DNA of 5,460 bases from Acidobacteriota bacterium (GTDB lineage Bacteria > Acidobacteriota > Vicinamibacteria > Vicinamibacterales > JAFNAJ01): NCBI GenBank assembly GCA_017860085.1, contig JAFNAJ010000206.1:1-5460 (forward strand), given 5' to 3'. This document shows positions 1 through 5,460 of the stretch, piece by piece. How positions within the stretch are numbered: the first letter of the stretch is position 1; each line of letters begins with the position of its first letter. Below the pieces are notes generated by a model. It did no database searches. It was not told the DNA's origin and saw nothing but the letters and a program-made list of their open reading frames with translations. The position numbers were made by a program, and so were the translations under genes.

Positions 1-503
1 CCCAGAATGCGGTTGTGACCCCTGGTTGGCGCGACCTGGTGTTCTTTCGTCGCGACTGGCAGGCGCCCTTCGACCAGGACGGCGTGACCAGCCGCGTGAG
101 TCGAGGACAGGTGGCGAGAGTCTGGGTGCCGCTCGTGCCCGGCCGTGGGTATCGTGTGACCGCGGCGCTCGCTCCCGTCTCGAGCGGATCGGATTCGCCC
201 GTGTATCTTCGAGTCTACCTGGACGGTCGACGGGTGGCCTGGGGGCAGCTGCCCAGTGCCCGGTTCAGCGACTACAACTTCGAACTCGATCCCGCGGTCG
301 TCGGCTCGAGCCGCCATGTGATCGAATTTCGAGCAAGTCGGCTCCCGGACACGTCGGAAGCCGCGCGCGGACCGGGCGACGGGCAACTCGACGAGGGCAC
401 CACCATCAGGCTGCGGTCGCTGACCATCGCCATGCACGAACCACAAGGCGGGCACCTGCGGGGTGAGCGCGACGCGCTGGCCGCCCGTGACGGACCGGGA
501 TGA
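1..503 (+). CDS. C-terminal part of a probable GT-C membrane glycosyltransferase (beta-rich domain), 5' end outside window
   Basis: The frame is open from base 3 to the TGA at 501-503, so this is probably the tail of a longer gene. A GTG at 15 could be read as a start, but no ribosome binding site is visible and it would begin inside a domain. The visible ~165 residues are soluble, with no membrane segment, and alternate like beta strands. Counted from the GTG at 15, landmarks are GWRD (4-7), VWVPL (36-40), VYLDGRR (67-73), DYNFEL (86-91), VIEFRAS (102-108) and IRLRSLTI (131-138). These align in order with the C-terminal domain of the 671-aa membrane protein at 2898-4913 (GWSD, VIVPLRL, VWINRRE, DYDFPF, VEFRY, VQFDHLRF). 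By that analogy the missing N-terminal part should be a polytopic GT-C glycosyltransferase. This copy has a longer Gly/Asp-rich loop (about 119-128). The exact function of the domain is unknown; a sugar- or lipid-facing periplasmic beta-sandwich is an inference. The gene overlaps the next by 4 bases (ATGA). Confidence 0.7.
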   Translation, partial: QNAVVTPGWRDLVFFRRDWQAPFDQDGVTSRVSRGQVARVWVPLVPGRGYRVTAALAPVSSGSDSPVYLRVYLDGRRVAWGQLPSARFSDYNFELDPAVVGSSRHVIEFRASRLPDTSEAARGPGDGQLDEGTTIRLRSLTIAMHEPQGGHLRGERDALAARDGPG

Positions 504-1510
504 CCGACCCTGGACTTCGTCAATGCCGACTCTCGGTCGTGATTCCCACGTGGAATCGGGCCGAACTGGTCGCCGAGGCGCTGGCGCACCTCGTCGGCAA
601 CGGGGTGCCGGCCTGGGCCGAGGTCATCGTCGTAGACGATGGGTCGACCGATGAGACGGTGGAGCACGTCAGCCGCGAGTTCCCGTCCGTCCGGCTGTTG
701 GCCCGTGAGGTCAACGGCGGGTTCGGCGCGGCGGTGAACACGGGATTCCGGGCGGCATGCGGCCGCTACCTGGCGACGATCAACAACGATGCGAAGGTCT
801 CCTGGTCGAGCCTCGAGACACTGGTGACGTTCCTCGACCAGACCCCCGTCGCTGCGGCCGCCTCTCCCCGGATCCGCAACGCGGAGGGGCGCTGGCAGCA
901 GACAGGTTTTGCCTTTCCACAGGGTCCGCTGGGCTGGTTGAGCGCACGGGTCGTGCCGGGGGGCGATCGCCGTGTGCCAACATCGGACGCGGCACCGGCA
1001 CAGGCCGACTACCTGCGCGGTGCCTGCCTGGTGTTCCGCCGCAAGTCGCTCGAGGACGTCGGCTTGTTCGACGAGCAGTTCTTCATGTTTGCCGAGGAAC
1101 TGGATCTCTTTCGTCGCCTTGCGCATGCCGGCTGGGCAGCGTGGGTCGTCCCAGAGGCGGTCGCTGAGCACCTGGGGGGCAAGAGTTCAAGGGGCCACGA
1201 AGATCTGTCCATCTCGTCGAGGTTCCGACGCATGTCCTACAGGAGCATGAGCCTCTACTACCGCAAGCACCACGCGTGGCCGATGGCCGTGCTGCTGCGC
1301 GGAATCCTGGCCACGCGAATCACCGGCCGACTGCTCCGATCGCTGCTCCTGTCGATCGGCACGCCCGCGGAGCGGTGGTGGGTGTGGGAACACGCCGGGT
1401 GCCTGCTCAGCGTGCTACGCCCCTGCACCAGCAAGCCACGCGAAGGACGGCTCGCGCCAGCCTCGCCAGGCAGCCCACGCACGACTGCACCAGGTGACGC
1501 ACGCTCATGA
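500..1510 (+). CDS. GT2 family glycosyltransferase (rhamnosyltransferase/WbbL-like)
   Basis: 336-aa GT-A fold enzyme expected to transfer a sugar from a nucleotide donor, at the cytoplasmic face, onto a growing surface glycan. Visible GT2 landmarks are the first strand VVIPTWNR (13-20), the nucleotide-binding VIVVDDGSTDET (42-53), NGGFGAAVNTG (72-82), the metal/donor motif NND at 95-97 in place of DXD, the acceptor-side GACLVFRR (174-181), GLFDEQFFMFAEELDL (188-203) with the catalytic-region acidic residues E199/E200/D202, and EHLGGKSS (223-230). Order and spacing match the COG1216/WbbL-type group. There is no C-terminal transmembrane pair, which argues against a polyprenyl-phosphate glycosyl synthase; residues 260-300 are amphipathic and basic and may sit on the membrane. 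The last ~25 residues are Pro/Ser/Arg-rich and probably disordered. The ATG at 500 is the first possible start, because an in-frame TGA lies at 488-490. It overlaps the upstream stop by ATGA, and its own stop overlaps the next start the same way. The sugar specificity cannot be read from sequence. Confidence 0.93.
   Translation: MTDPGLRQCRLSVVIPTWNRAELVAEALAHLVGNGVPAWAEVIVVDDGSTDETVEHVSREFPSVRLLAREVNGGFGAAVNTGFRAACGRYLATINNDAKVSWSSLETLVTFLDQTPVAAAASPRIRNAEGRWQQTGFAFPQGPLGWLSARVVPGGDRRVPTSDAAPAQADYLRGACLVFRRKSLEDVGLFDEQFFMFAEELDLFRRLAHAGWAAWVVPEAVAEHLGGKSSRGHEDLSISSRFRRMSYRSMSLYYRKHHAWPMAVLLRGILATRITGRLLRSLLLSIGTPAERWWVWEHAGCLLSVLRPCTSKPREGRLAPASPGSPRTTAPGDARS
1492..1497 (+). promoter_or_regulatory. 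Ribosome binding site of the 450-aa GT-C gene
   Basis: AGGTGA lies 9 bases before the ATG at 1507, inside the last codons of the GT2 gene. Its TGA is also the last in-frame stop (1495-1497) ahead of the membrane protein, so it both supports and limits the start choice. Confidence 0.6.
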
Positions 1511-2859
1511 GGATCCGTGCGTTCGCGCGCCAATTGTGCGTTGACGAGGCGTGGCAGGGTCGCGTCCTGATAGGCCTCGTGCTCGCGATGGCCGTGGTGC
1601 ACGTGGGCGGCATCCTGTGGACGTCTGGTCGCCAGGGCCCGTTCGTCCAGGGCGACGCGCGCTCGTACTTCGCCTACCTGCCGTCGTTGGTGCTCGACGG
1701 TGACATCGACCTGCGAAATCAGTTCGCCGAGCTGCAGCCCGAGGGCGCCAGCGAGTACCCGTTCGGCGTGGGGTTCCAGGACCGGGCCCAGAACCCGTTT
1801 CCGATCGCGCCCGCGCTGATGTGGCTTCCCGGCTACGTGGTCGGGCTTGGCCTCGATGCGGCCTCCGACGGCACCGCCCCCGGGGGACAGCCGCTCGGGT
1901 ATGGCATGGGCGCAGCGCTCGCCACGGCCGTGTGGTCAATCCTGCTGGTCGCGTTGGGCGCGGAAGCCACGCGACGGCTGGTACGCGCCTGCGTGGGAGT
2001 GCCCGAGGCATTTGCCGCCACGATCATGGCCTGGTTGGGGACACCCGCGCTCTACTACACGGTCATTTCGCCGCTGTACTCTCATGCGCCCGCATGGGTG
2101 GCGGTGAGCCTGATGCTCCTGCTCACCTGGCGAGCGGCACACGAACGGACGGGTGTTGCCTTGTGGGCGGCGGCGGGGGGTGCCGCGGGCTGGGTCGTCG
2201 CCGTTCGCCTGCAAGACGTGCCGCTGGTGGTCATCCCGCTTGCCGTGCTCGGAACCACCCTGGCACACGGCACCGACCGTCGGAAGGCTCTGCTCCTCGC
2301 GGCCGCGTGGCTGAGTGCCGCCTGTGCGGCCTACATGGTTCAGGGTGTGACGTGGTACTGGCTCCACGGCGTCTGGGTACCGTTTGGCGGGACCGCTGCC
2401 ATGGCGGCACCGACGCTATCGAATCTGGCTGGCATCCTGTTCTCTGTCGGGTACCGGGGCTGGATCAGTTGGACCCCGATTGTGCTGCCTGGCGTGGTCG
2501 GCCTGGGACTGCTCGCAAGACGGGGGGATTCCCAAACAGCCCGCAGGTTTGCCCTCTGGGGGATTGTCGGCCTGCTGGGCATGGTGACTGTCGACCTGCT
2601 GCACCCGTTCGGTGCCGGCGCGGCATTCGGGGGACGCCGATACGTCTCGGCAACACCACTGATTGCCCTGGGCCTCGGCACCCTCCTGGACCGCGCGATG
2701 ATGGCGCGTACTCGCGCAGTTGCCTGGGTAGCCTTGCCGGTGCTCACGGTCTGGGCCCTCTGGTTGCTCCTTTCGTACGAACTCCTGATCATTCGCCACG
2801 GGCTCTACCCGACGCTGCTGGAGACAATTCGCTACGCCGTGGGTCTCGGCGTCGGGTGA
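1507..2859 (+). CDS. Polytopic GT-C-type membrane glycosyltransferase (PMT/ArnT-like)
   Basis: 450-aa inner-membrane protein with about 11-13 hydrophobic segments (roughly 19-38, 100-116, 134-155, 168-186, 194-208, 217-233, 236-254, 259-279, 322-337, 348-364, 379-394 and 403-425). After the first segment comes a large extracytoplasmic loop starting QGDARSYFAYLPSLVLDGD (48-66). D50 sits where GT-C enzymes carry their catalytic acidic residue. Further family-like landmarks are NPFPIAPALMWLPGY (96-110), SPLYSHAP (188-195), VRLQDVP (233-239), FSVGYRGWISWTP (312-324) and FGAGAAFGGRRY (368-379). GT-C enzymes of this kind use polyprenyl-phosphate sugars on the outer face of the membrane; donor and acceptor here are unknown. 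It shares most of these landmarks, in order, with the protein at 2898-4913 but lacks the two extra N-terminal helices and the soluble C-terminal domain, ending about 20 residues after its last helix. The start is fixed by a TGA at 1495-1497 and it overlaps the GT2 gene by ATGA, so it is probably translationally coupled to it. Confidence 0.85.
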   Translation: MRIRAFARQLCVDEAWQGRVLIGLVLAMAVVHVGGILWTSGRQGPFVQGDARSYFAYLPSLVLDGDIDLRNQFAELQPEGASEYPFGVGFQDRAQNPFPIAPALMWLPGYVVGLGLDAASDGTAPGGQPLGYGMGAALATAVWSILLVALGAEATRRLVRACVGVPEAFAATIMAWLGTPALYYTVISPLYSHAPAWVAVSLMLLLTWRAAHERTGVALWAAAGGAAGWVVAVRLQDVPLVVIPLAVLGTTLAHGTDRRKALLLAAAWLSAACAAYMVQGVTWYWLHGVWVPFGGTAAMAAPTLSNLAGILFSVGYRGWISWTPIVLPGVVGLGLLARRGDSQTARRFALWGIVGLLGMVTVDLLHPFGAGAAFGGRRYVSATPLIALGLGTLLDRAMMARTRAVAWVALPVLTVWALWLLLSYELLIIRHGLYPTLLETIRYAVGLGVG

Positions 2860-2867
2860 GCGCCCAG

Positions 2868-2882
2868 CCGGTATGATGGGCG
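2868..2882 (+). promoter_or_regulatory. Candidate promoter / regulatory motif upstream of the 671-aa GT-C gene
   Basis: The 38-base gap after the 450-aa gene contains TATGAT at 2872-2877, a good -10-like hexamer, within GCCGGTATGATGGGCG. A start point about 7 bases downstream would give a leader of only ~14 bases before the ATG at 2898. No convincing -35 hexamer is visible. CGCCCA (2861-2866) and TGGGCG (2877-2882) form a 6-bp inverted repeat around it. Almost the same motif precedes the next gene, which supports a function, but promoter activity is inferred. Confidence 0.4.
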
Positions 2883-2897
2883 ACGATCGAGCGCCTC

Positions 2898-4913
2898 ATG
2901 GCAGCGACGACACGCCTCCTCGAATTCGCCCCGCCGGCCGTGCTCGCGGTCCTGGGGCTGGTGGCGTTCGACAGCGTGGTCCGCGTGCGGTTCACCGACG
3001 CGCCCTGGCTGATGGCGGGGTGGTGCCTCGCCGTCCTTGCCGTGCTCGTTCTTGCCGGACGCCTCGCGCAACGCCCAAGCGCTCGTACAAGCCGAACCAC
3101 GGCACTCTGGAGGCGCCTCGACATCGAGGCCCTCGTCGTCGCGGCGTTGCTTCTGGTCCTCTTCATAGCCTTCCACCTGAGCTTCCAGCGAGCCGCGTCC
3201 GACGGGCGCGAACTGTTCATCCAGGTTCGATCGCTGGTGATGGACGGCGACTTCGACTTTTCGAACGAGAACGCACAGTTTGGCGTCCGGGGCACCGCCG
3301 GGATGTATCCACCCGGCAGCGCGATACTCTGGGCGCCCTTCCACTTGGCGTGTCACGTGTGGCTGGGCGTGCTGAACGTGGCTGGCGCCGAGTACGTGCG
3401 CGACGGCTACACAAACCCGTACCAGCGCGCCGTCGGATTGGGGACGTTCCTGTACGGCTCCTTCGCGCTCGTGCTCATCTACCGGTGGGTCCGGAAGCAC
3501 TACTCCGCGATGGTCAGCCTCCTGGCGTGGGTGGCCGTGGTATTCGGGACGTTCGTGGCGTGGTACCTGGCCGTCGAGAGTTCGATGGCGCACGGCCTCT
3601 CGCTGTTTGCCGTCACGTCATTCGTCGCGTGCTGGCACTGGAGCCGCGACCGACGCACGCCGCGCCGTCAGGTCCTTCTCGGACTGCTGGGCGCGCTGAT
3701 GATCCTGGTTCGCTGGGAGAATGCGCTCTTCCTCCTGTTGCCCGCCCTGGAGGCAGCCGTCGACCTCGTCGCGGTGACGCGAAGGCGTTCGACAGGAGTC
3801 CTGCCCCTCGGCGGGCCTGCAGGCCGTCCGCTCTACGCGAGCGTCCTGCGGCCGCTCGTGTACCTCGGGGCGGGACTGGTCATCGGTCTTCTGCCGCTCG
3901 TTCCCTTCTGGAGCGCGCTGCCCGAAGGCGGCCTGGCATCGGTTTCCCGGTATCACCAGGTGGCGTCGAGAGGTTTCTACCTGCCCGAAGTGCTGTTCTC
4001 ACCCGACCACGGCTTGTTCTCGTGGACACCGGTCGTGTATCTCGCCGCGCTGGGGCTGCCGTTGTTCGTTCGGAAGGATCGGCTGCTCGGGTGGGGTCTG
4101 CTGGTCGCCTGCGCCTCGTTGCTCGTGCTCAACGCGCTGGTCACCGGGTGGGACGGGGGCTCGGGATTCGGAGCGCGACGCTTCACGGTCTGCGCGCTGC
4201 CGTTCGCGCTTGGGCTGGCGGCGCTCGTCGACGCAGCCCGACGACGCCCACTCATCCCCGTTGGGGTCATCCTCGGCGCACTCCTGGCGGTCAACGTGTT
4301 CGTGATGGCCGACATGCGCGCCGGCAAGATGAACCCGGGGCTCGGGCTCACGTGGGACCGCGTGTTCGAGGCCACGTACTCGAGAGTGGGCAACCCCTTC
4401 TCGTTTCCGGCGAACCTCCTCTTCTCGCTCCGATACGACGCACCACCGCGACTCTTCGATCAACTGGGCATCCTCAAGTACTCGAACCTCTCCATCGATG
4501 TCGGCTCGCCCGACGACGACAGGTTCCTGCTCGAGGGGTGGTCCGACCGTGAGAACGAGGGCGAGCGGACGTTCCGGTGGGCGGTGACGACCAGGTCGAG
4601 GGTCATTGTGCCGCTGCGTCTCGGCGACAAGGTGCTTCGTGCGCGACTGGCCCCCTTCGTGTTTCCGGGTGCGCCGCCGCAGTTCGTCGCCGTGTGGATC
4701 AACCGCCGGGAGGTGGGACACGTCGAGGTGCTGCCGGGGATGCACGATTACGATTTCCCGTTCTCCCTTCCAACCGGGCGCGATCCGATCGAAGTCGAGT
4801 TCCGATACACCTGGGCGCGATCGCCACGGGAGGTTGGGGTGTCGGAGGATACCAGGCCGCTCGCCGTGCAGTTCGACCACCTGCGGTTCACGAGCTCAGG
4901 GCGGCGTCGCTGA
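2898..4913 (+). CDS. Large GT-C-type membrane glycosyltransferase with soluble C-terminal beta-rich domain
   Basis: 671-aa protein. Residues 1-470 are polytopic, with hydrophobic segments near 12-29, 37-55, 76-95, 177-196, 203-221, 258-273, 276-290, 318-337, 376-391, 396-413, 430-446 and 451-470. Residues ~540-665 are a hydrophilic beta-rich domain expected outside the cytoplasm. The first large loop reads SDGRELFIQVRSLVMDGDFD (101-120), with D102 at the position of the GT-C acidic residue; then MYPPGSAILWAPFHL (136-150), ESSMAHGLSLF (227-237), VRWENALFLLLP (271-282), LFSPDHGLFSWTP (366-378) and WDGGSGFGARRF (418-429). These parallel the landmarks of the preceding 450-aa protein, so the two are paralogues; this one adds two N-terminal helices and the C-terminal domain. 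The likely role is polyprenyl-phosphate-sugar-dependent glycosylation on the outer membrane face; the substrate is unknown. ATG 2898 is the first start after the in-frame TGA at 2874-2876, with no strong Shine-Dalgarno sequence. An overlapping 559-codon reading in another frame (2873-4552) is Arg/Pro-rich and is a shadow. Confidence 0.85.
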   Translation: MAATTRLLEFAPPAVLAVLGLVAFDSVVRVRFTDAPWLMAGWCLAVLAVLVLAGRLAQRPSARTSRTTALWRRLDIEALVVAALLLVLFIAFHLSFQRAASDGRELFIQVRSLVMDGDFDFSNENAQFGVRGTAGMYPPGSAILWAPFHLACHVWLGVLNVAGAEYVRDGYTNPYQRAVGLGTFLYGSFALVLIYRWVRKHYSAMVSLLAWVAVVFGTFVAWYLAVESSMAHGLSLFAVTSFVACWHWSRDRRTPRRQVLLGLLGALMILVRWENALFLLLPALEAAVDLVAVTRRRSTGVLPLGGPAGRPLYASVLRPLVYLGAGLVIGLLPLVPFWSALPEGGLASVSRYHQVASRGFYLPEVLFSPDHGLFSWTPVVYLAALGLPLFVRKDRLLGWGLLVACASLLVLNALVTGWDGGSGFGARRFTVCALPFALGLAALVDAARRRPLIPVGVILGALLAVNVFVMADMRAGKMNPGLGLTWDRVFEATYSRVGNPFSFPANLLFSLRYDAPPRLFDQLGILKYSNLSIDVGSPDDDRFLLEGWSDRENEGERTFRWAVTTRSRVIVPLRLGDKVLRARLAPFVFPGAPPQFVAVWINRREVGHVEVLPGMHDYDFPFSLPTGRDPIEVEFRYTWARSPREVGVSEDTRPLAVQFDHLRFTSSGRRR

Positions 4914-4921
4914 CGCCCGAT

Positions 4922-4946
4922 CGCACGTGGCGCCGTTCCGCGTGCG
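4922..4946 (+). terminator. GC-rich hairpin after the 671-aa GT-C gene, possible terminator
   Basis: CGCACGTGG (4922-4930) pairs with CCGCGTGCG (4938-4946): nine consecutive pairs including one U-G wobble, with a 7-base loop. It starts 8 bases after the stop at 4911-4913 and lies just before the promoter-like motif of the next gene. No U-run follows, so intrinsic termination is uncertain; it may instead pause transcription or protect the 3' end of the RNA. Confidence 0.4.
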
Positions 4947-4950
4947 CGGC

Positions 4951-4969
4951 GCCGGTAGAATGATGGGCG
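4951..4969 (+). promoter_or_regulatory. Candidate promoter / regulatory motif upstream of the GT4 gene
   Basis: GCCGGTAGAATGATGGGCG contains TAGAAT at 4956-4961, a -10-like hexamer, and matches the motif ahead of the previous gene apart from a 3-base GAA insertion. If it is a -10 element, transcription would begin near 4968, leaving a leader of under ten bases before the GTG at 4976, so translation would be nearly leaderless. GGCGCC copies at 4948-4953 and 4966-4971 flank it as an inverted repeat. No clear -35 is visible. Confidence 0.45.
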
Positions 4970-4975
4970 CCAGTT

Positions 4976-5460
4976 GTGAGGATTCTCTACACGGCCGTCG
5001 ACACGCCCATCCCGGGAACTCACGGAGGCAGCATCCACGCGCTCGAGTTGTGTCGCGCGCTGGCAGAGCGTGGACACGAGGTGCACCTGCTCGCGCCCGG
5101 GGGATCCGAACGCGGGTCTGAAGACCTGCGCTCCCGCGGTTGCGACCGCACTGGTGCGCCGCCGAGGCCGGGGGAGTCAGGGCCTGGTGGTGGCAGGTCG
5201 CTCGGTGCCGTGCGTCTGCACAGGCTGCGGCGGCCCCCCCGCTTCTTGGAGTGGACGGCCGTTGGGCAGGTGAAGCGTGTGGCCCGCGTCGTGTCGCCCG
5301 ACGTTGTGGTCGACCGGTTCTACACCTTCGGGGGAGCCGGCATCTGGGCCGCGCATGCCCTGCAGATCCCGGCGGTGCTCGAGGTGAACTCGCCCGCCCG
5401 CCCGTTTCCCGGATCGTGGCGCGACCGCCTCGATCGGATGAGCGTGGTGCGTCCCGTGGA
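4976..5460 (+). CDS. GT4 family (GT-B fold) glycosyltransferase, N-terminal part, runs off right edge
   Basis: The frame is open from GTG 4976 to the window end, giving 161 residues of a protein usually near 370-420 aa. It begins MRILYTAVDTPIPGTHGGS, then HALELCRALAERGHEVHLLAP (21-41): the first beta strand, glycine-rich loop (G14, G17, G18) and first helix of the N-terminal, acceptor-side domain of GT4 enzymes. Residues 107-139 (SPDVVVDRFYTFGG, then IPAVLEVNSP) match the next conserved strands of the family; the LEVN(A/S)P segment is characteristic. The donor-binding C-terminal domain lies outside the window. GTG 4976 is the first usable start, since an in-frame TGA occurs at 4961-4963, and the reading frame starts exactly at the family's usual N-terminus. 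No good Shine-Dalgarno sequence precedes it. Residues 43-80 are unusually rich in Gly, Arg, Pro and Ser, probably a variable loop. The enzyme would act in the cytoplasm with a nucleotide-sugar donor; its specificity is unknown. The preceding hairpin and promoter-like motif suggest a separate transcript. Confidence 0.88.
   Translation, partial: MRILYTAVDTPIPGTHGGSIHALELCRALAERGHEVHLLAPGGSERGSEDLRSRGCDRTGAPPRPGESGPGGGRSLGAVRLHRLRRPPRFLEWTAVGQVKRVARVVSPDVVVDRFYTFGGAGIWAAHALQIPAVLEVNSPARPFPGSWRDRLDRMSVVRPV

Noticed and set aside
15..17. GTG at 15 as a true start of the left-edge gene
   Set aside because: The frame is open to the window edge, no Shine-Dalgarno sequence is seen, and the alignable C-terminal domain starts immediately, which fits the end of a longer protein better.
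1094..1108. Apparent change of the GT2 catalytic-region motif (AEELD instead of the common ED-x-D)
   Set aside because: EE-x-D variants are common in WbbL-like GT2 enzymes, so this is not evidence of lost activity.
272..1171. Long minus-strand open frame (299 codons) opposite the GT2 gene
   Set aside because: Low-complexity Arg/Pro/Ser-rich product, no recognisable motif, and it lies fully across a well-supported GT2 gene. Long antisense frames are expected in GC-rich coding DNA.
1505..2011. Minus-strand open frames opposite the membrane protein genes (also 1936-2367, 2832-3593 and 3999-4880)
   Set aside because: All have shadow composition and no ribosome binding site or family motif; the + strand frames are clearly the coding ones.
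2873..4552. Long open frame (559 codons) on the + strand overlapping the 671-aa GT-C gene
   Set aside because: Its product is Arg/Gly/Pro-rich with no domain or membrane pattern, while the other frame gives a coherent GT-C protein with paralogous motifs. It is a GC-driven shadow frame.
1..5460. tRNA, rRNA, CRISPR array, insertion sequence or phage features
   Set aside because: No repeat arrays, transposase or integrase motifs, or RNA-gene patterns were seen. Gene density leaves only two gaps, of 38 and 62 bases.

Overview
The window is a compact, GC-rich, single-direction (+ strand) block of glycosyltransferase genes from a bacterial surface-glycan (exopolysaccharide, O-antigen or glycoprotein/glycolipid) locus. 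The high GC, the frequent 4-base ATGA gene overlaps and the style of the large membrane glycosyltransferases would suit Acidobacteriota (Vicinamibacteria-like) or another GC-rich soil or freshwater phylum. That assignment is an impression from sequence style: no marker gene is present.

Layout. (1) 1-503 is the 3' end of a gene entering from the left. It encodes a beta-rich C-terminal domain. (2) 500-1510 is a complete GT2 (rhamnosyltransferase/WbbL-like) cytoplasmic glycosyltransferase. (3) 1507-2859 is a complete polytopic GT-C-type membrane glycosyltransferase of 450 aa. (4) 2898-4913 is a second, larger GT-C-type protein of 671 aa: a paralogue of gene 3 with two extra N-terminal membrane segments and a soluble C-terminal domain. 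(5) 4976-5460 is the start of a GT4 (GT-B fold) glycosyltransferase that begins at GTG and runs off the right edge. Genes 1-2-3 are joined by ATGA start/stop overlaps and look translationally coupled. A 38-base gap precedes gene 4 and a 62-base gap precedes gene 5. Both gaps carry the same promoter-like motif, and the second also contains a strong GC hairpin just after the gene 4 stop. The likely arrangement is an operon ending with gene 3 or gene 4, with internal or new promoters before genes 4 and 5.

Working together: the GT2 and GT4 enzymes would transfer sugars from nucleotide donors at the cytoplasmic face. The GT-C proteins would transfer sugars from polyprenyl-phosphate donors on the outer face of the membrane. 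The most informative observations are the paralogy of genes 3 and 4, the matching C-terminal domain in gene 4 and the gene 1 fragment (which implies a third GT-C paralogue just upstream), and the repeated motif directly ahead of genes 4 and 5. No RNA gene, mobile element, CRISPR array or clearly new system is visible. Every stretch longer than 62 bases is coding.
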